Of a stretch of 64,000 nucleotides of DNA, positions 61,506 to 64,000 are shown piece by piece. Under the pieces are notes generated by a model. That model ran no database searches, had not been told where the DNA came from, and was given only the letters and a program-made list of their open reading frames with translations. The DNA is taken from NCBI GenBank assembly GCA_964602985.1, contig CAZRTJ010000011.1, forward strand, positions 40,171 through 104,170. Reading direction: 5' to 3'. The DNA comes from CAYZJB01 sp964602985. GTDB taxonomy: Bacteria > CLD3 > SB21. The first letter of the stretch is position 1. Each line of letters opens with the position of its first letter. The position numbers were made by a program, and so were the translations under genes.

Positions 61506-62984
61506 TCACCTTCGGTTCCTGATAAATTCCTCCACAATCCGGTCGATGTCACTTGTGGAAAGGCCCTCGCCGGTCGCTTCCGGGAGAACCGGGACCGGCT
61601 CCCGGACCGGTTTGCTTGTGGGGTGAACCAGGGAAGAAACAAAGGGACGGGTTTCGAAGGCCAGCCGCTTGATGTTCATGAGATGCGTGGGCATGATATT
61701 GTCTGTGGTGATCGAACCGCCGAGCGTACCGGGACCGAGCGTCATTGACGGTGCGACACCGGTCGTGTAGCCGACGGCCCCGAGCGTAGCTACGGTATTG
61801 ACGACAATGCGGAACGCCGGCTTTTCCAATCCAAATTTCATAATGATTTCGTGATTGCCCGAATGGATGGCCATGGTGTGTCCGATGCCCCCGAATTGAA
61901 GGATCCGTATGCACAACTCGCAGCCCTCCTCCCATCCGTTCACAAAGAACATGGACAACACCGGGGAGAGTTTTTCAGCAGACATCGGTTCCTCACGACC
62001 CACCTGCGCGCAATTCACCACCAGCACGGTCGTGTCCGGCGGCACACGGACGCCCGCGCGTTCTGCGATGACAGGCGCCGATTGTCCGACAATGGCCGTG
62101 TTCAACTTACCGGTGGGGAACATCAGTTTCTGCAGGTTGGCCTTTTCGTCCTCGTTGCATACATACGCCCGGTTGGCTTTGAGTTCATTCAATACCTTGT
62201 TCTTCAGACTGATGTCGGCCACAATGGAATTTTCCGAAGAACAAAGAAGTCCATAATCAAAGCACTTCCCCGCCACAATATCCGCGACGGCTTTCTTCAC
62301 ATCGGCCGTCTTTTCGATGAACGCCGGGACATTCCCGGAACCCACGCCCAGTGCTGGTTTACCGGAACTGTAGGCGGCTCTCACGATGCCCGGTCCGCCC
62401 GTGGCGAGAATGACGGACGTTTCGGGAGCCTTCATGAGCGCCTGCGTTCCTTCCAGGGTCGGATGTTCAATACAGGTAATCAGGTTGCGGGGGGCGCCGA
62501 GCGACTCTGCGGTCTTCCGCAGGAGCATCGCCGCCTCGTACGTGCATCGCGCGGCCTTGGGATGGGGTGCGATGGCGATGCCGTTTCCCGCCTTCAAAGC
62601 AATGAGGATCTTGTACATGACGGTCGACGTCGGGTTGGTCGTGGGGATAATCGCCGCGACCACGCCCATGGGCATGGCGATCTCGTACAGTTTCCGTTTT
62701 TCATCGTGCCGGATGACGCCGACGGTCTTCATGTCGCGTATGTATTCGTACACTTCCTTCGTACCGAAGCGATTTTTCAGAATCTTGTCCTCGGTTCGGC
62801 CCATCTTCGTCTCTTCGTGGGCCATTCGGGCCAGACGTTCTGCCGCATCATGGCCGACGTCGGCCATGGCTTTCACGATTCCATCGACTTGTTGTTGACT
62901 GAATTTGGAAAATTCCTTCTGGGCGGCGTGCGCGAGACGAACGGCATCGCGGGCCTCTTGAATAGCGATGAGGTCTTTGTCCAT
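61506..62984 (-). CDS. CoA-acylating aldehyde dehydrogenase (acetaldehyde dehydrogenase type)
   Basis: A 492-residue ALDH of the EutE/AdhE-N/PduP type, which makes acyl-CoA from aldehyde. Landmarks: MGVVAAIIPTTNPTSTVMYK, IAPHPKAARCTYEAA, ATGGPGIVRAAYSSGKPALG, GSGNVPAFIEKTAD, and the catalytic loop FDYGLLCSSENS (Cys248). The C-terminal block GAVGYTTGVAPSMTLGPGTL is diagnostic of the acylating group. About 30 extra Pro-rich C-terminal residues follow. No microcompartment genes are adjacent. Confidence 0.93.
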   Translation of the reverse strand: MDKDLIAIQEARDAVRLAHAAQKEFSKFSQQQVDGIVKAMADVGHDAAERLARMAHEETKMGRTEDKILKNRFGTKEVYEYIRDMKTVGVIRHDEKRKLYEIAMPMGVVAAIIPTTNPTSTVMYKILIALKAGNGIAIAPHPKAARCTYEAAMLLRKTAESLGAPRNLITCIEHPTLEGTQALMKAPETSVILATGGPGIVRAAYSSGKPALGVGSGNVPAFIEKTADVKKAVADIVAGKCFDYGLLCSSENSIVADISLKNKVLNELKANRAYVCNEDEKANLQKLMFPTGKLNTAIVGQSAPVIAERAGVRVPPDTTVLVVNCAQVGREEPMSAEKLSPVLSMFFVNGWEEGCELCIRILQFGGIGHTMAIHSGNHEIIMKFGLEKPAFRIVVNTVATLGAVGYTTGVAPSMTLGPGTLGGSITTDNIMPTHLMNIKRLAFETRPFVSSLVHPTSKPVREPVPVLPEATGEGLSTSDIDRIVEEFIRNRR

Positions 62985-63213
62985 AGAGTGCTGATTCTGA
63001 ATGATCCGCCCGAATATAGAGATTCATGAATCCGCATGCAAGGCGCGATTCCATCGACCATCCCGAGACAACGGAAAGGATGTCCCGCAGAAGACCGGGG
63101 TCCGCTTCGAACTGCTGTCCGAGAGCCGTGGTGTGGCTTGCTTTTCCGGCATTTACCCAATAGTTTGCTTTCGAATCAAACGGAGTTCATTCATCAGTGA
63201 AGGAGAATAGGAC

Positions 63214-63657
63214 ATGAGATTATTTCTGGTGTGTGTGTTATGTGCCGTCAGTTCGGCGGTGGCTCAAAAGCCGGACTGGGTTGACAATCCCGGTATGTAC
63301 GCGGGCGAGAATTTCGTCGTCGTTGCAGTCGTCAAGGAAAAGAAAGTCGACAAAGCGCGGGACAAGGCTGAAAAAAAAGCCAAGAAGGGACTGGAGACCC
63401 TGTTGAAGCAGAAATATCCGAAGAAAGACGTGAAATCGTCTTTGGCGCATGCGAGAATCGAAGCCTATTGGACCGAGTCCGAGTACACGTATGCCTTGGG
63501 GCTTCTGCCGTTGGAGGCGATTGACAAGAATTACGCAGCTCAGAAGAAAATGGACATGGCCCGAGGGACTGCGCTGAATGCCGCAAAGATGCTGAACGAG
63601 CAGGCGAAGGACTCGGATGTCCTGGTAATGGACGCCGAGGACGACATCGGCGAGTGA
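63214..63657 (+). CDS. Small secreted protein, LPP20-like
   Basis: A 147-residue protein with a signal peptide (MRLFLVCVLCAVSSAVAQ). The mature part starts KPDWVDNPGMYAGENFVVV and continues with a Lys/Ala-rich helix (KARDKAEKKAKKGLETLL), then a strand pair with ARIEAYWTESEYTYALGLL. The PxW...A-rich-helix...strand layout recalls LPP20-type lipoproteins, though no lipobox Cys is placed correctly. A GGAG ribosome site is present. Function unknown. Confidence 0.75.
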   Translation: MRLFLVCVLCAVSSAVAQKPDWVDNPGMYAGENFVVVAVVKEKKVDKARDKAEKKAKKGLETLLKQKYPKKDVKSSLAHARIEAYWTESEYTYALGLLPLEAIDKNYAAQKKMDMARGTALNAAKMLNEQAKDSDVLVMDAEDDIGE

Positions 63658-63673
63658 GTTTTGTCATTTGGAG

Positions 63674-63700
63674 GCCGCCGCAAGGCGGCATTTTTTCTTT
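63674..63700 (+). terminator. Intrinsic terminator
   Basis: GCCGCC-GCAA-GGCGGC hairpin followed by A and TTTTTTCTTTCC, 17 bases after the stop of the small secreted protein gene. Confidence 0.85.
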
Positions 63701-63765
63701 CCTTTTTCCTGATTGACAAGGGGAGGGGTGACGTGTATATTGGTGCCCCGATTTTGGCTTATTCC

Positions 63766-63848
63766 GGAGGATTAGGCTAATTGGTAAGTCAGCAGTCTTG
63801 AAAACTGCCGTCCGAAAGGACTTGGGGGTTCGAGTCCCTCATCCTCCG
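63766..63848 (+). tRNA. tRNA-Ser (anticodon TGA)
   Basis: Acceptor GGAGGAT pairs with ATCCTCC, discriminator G. The anticodon loop CTTGAAA carries TGA between CAGT and ACTG arms. The long variable arm (GTCCGAAAGGAC) is typical of serine tRNAs. CCA is not encoded. Confidence 0.95.
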
Positions 63849-63871
63849 CACGTTCGGACGATTTCGAATAC

Positions 63872-63962
63872 GGAGAGGTGGCCGAGTGGCTGAAGGCAGC
63901 GGTTTGCTAAACCGCCATACGGTCGAAAGTCTGTATCGGGAGTTCGAATCTCCCCCTCTCCG
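63872..63962 (+). tRNA. tRNA-Ser (anticodon GCT)
   Basis: Acceptor GGAGAGG pairs with CCTCTCC, discriminator G. The anticodon loop TTGCTAA carries GCT between GCGGT and ACCGC arms. A long variable arm (ACGGTCGAAAGTCTGT) is present. It lies 23 bases after the first tRNA-Ser, so both are likely on one transcript. Confidence 0.95.
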
Positions 63963-63966
63963 CATG

Positions 63967-63990
63967 CGCCCAGTTCGACTGGGCGTTTCT
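63967..63990 (+). terminator. Intrinsic terminator of the tRNA-Ser pair
   Basis: CGCCCAGT-TCG-ACTGGGCG hairpin followed by TTTCTGTT, directly after the second tRNA-Ser. Confidence 0.75.
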
Positions 63991-64000
63991 GTTATGGTTT

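Noticed and set aside
61851..63029. 392-codon plus-strand frame opposite the aldehyde dehydrogenase
   Set aside because: The minus-strand ALDH with its catalytic Cys and NAD motifs explains the region; the plus frame is a codon-bias artefact.
63766..63962. tRNA-Ser genes as an island attachment site
   Set aside because: Neither tRNA has a repeated 3' end or an integrase nearby in this window, so there is no support for integration here.

Overview
The window looks like a chromosome segment from a Gram-negative bacterium of the FCB group (Bacteroidota and relatives). Support comes from TonB-dependent receptors carrying a carboxypeptidase-regulatory-like domain, each followed by a DUF4249 lipoprotein, from a GWxTD-domain protein, and from class I lanthipeptide machinery with a split LanB and KLKLDEI-type leaders. 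No rRNA or taxonomic marker is present, so the lineage is inference. A 100-base run of N at 30687-30786 marks a scaffold gap.

Region 1 (1-5314): the end of a TonB receptor, a DUF4249 lipoprotein, a DUF433 antitoxin-like gene with a decayed DUF5615-type partner, and a broken locus. That locus holds the C-terminal stub of a graspetide-type ATP-grasp maturase, start-stop coupled to a 591-residue lipoprotein, with a truncated duplicate of the lipoprotein upstream.

Region 2 (about 5440-20221): an A+T-richer RiPP island. It has a 5'-truncated LanB glutamylation domain, an intact stand-alone LanB elimination domain plus a truncated second copy, a LanC cyclase with a PqqD/RRE-like C-terminal extension, three Cys-rich precursors sharing one leader, two secreted S41-type proteases, a beta-propeller-like lipoprotein, a GWxTD protein and a secreted thioredoxin. 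A 0.4-kb segment covering the end of the elimination gene, a hairpin 5' UTR and the leader start is present twice, nearly identical. No exporter and no complete dehydratase lie in the window.

Region 3 (20266-30014): accessory genes. These are an alpha/beta hydrolase, beta-carbonic anhydrase, ankyrin protein, a second TonB receptor/DUF4249 pair, a dead RBBP9-like hydrolase, a methyltransferase, a VOC protein, a DUF2269 membrane protein, small lipoproteins and a GAF protein. Then come palindromic repeats, the gap, and tandem repeats derived from a tRNA-Phe 3' end (30098-30980).

Region 4 (31117-48578): a respiratory complex I operon nuoA-C-D-E-F-G-H-I-J-K-L-M-N with no nuoB. A secreted hypothetical gene sits between nuoD and nuoE, and a zinc-ribbon/TPR/Clp-ATPase fusion gene between nuoM and nuoN.

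Region 5 (48649-63962): mostly housekeeping genes. These are ddl, M28 and M14 peptidases, crotonase, cdsA, a partial peptide ABC transporter, a Gfo/Idh/MocA oxidoreductase, a patatin, a CorC-type protein, CoA-acylating aldehyde dehydrogenase and a small secreted protein, then two tRNA-Ser genes.
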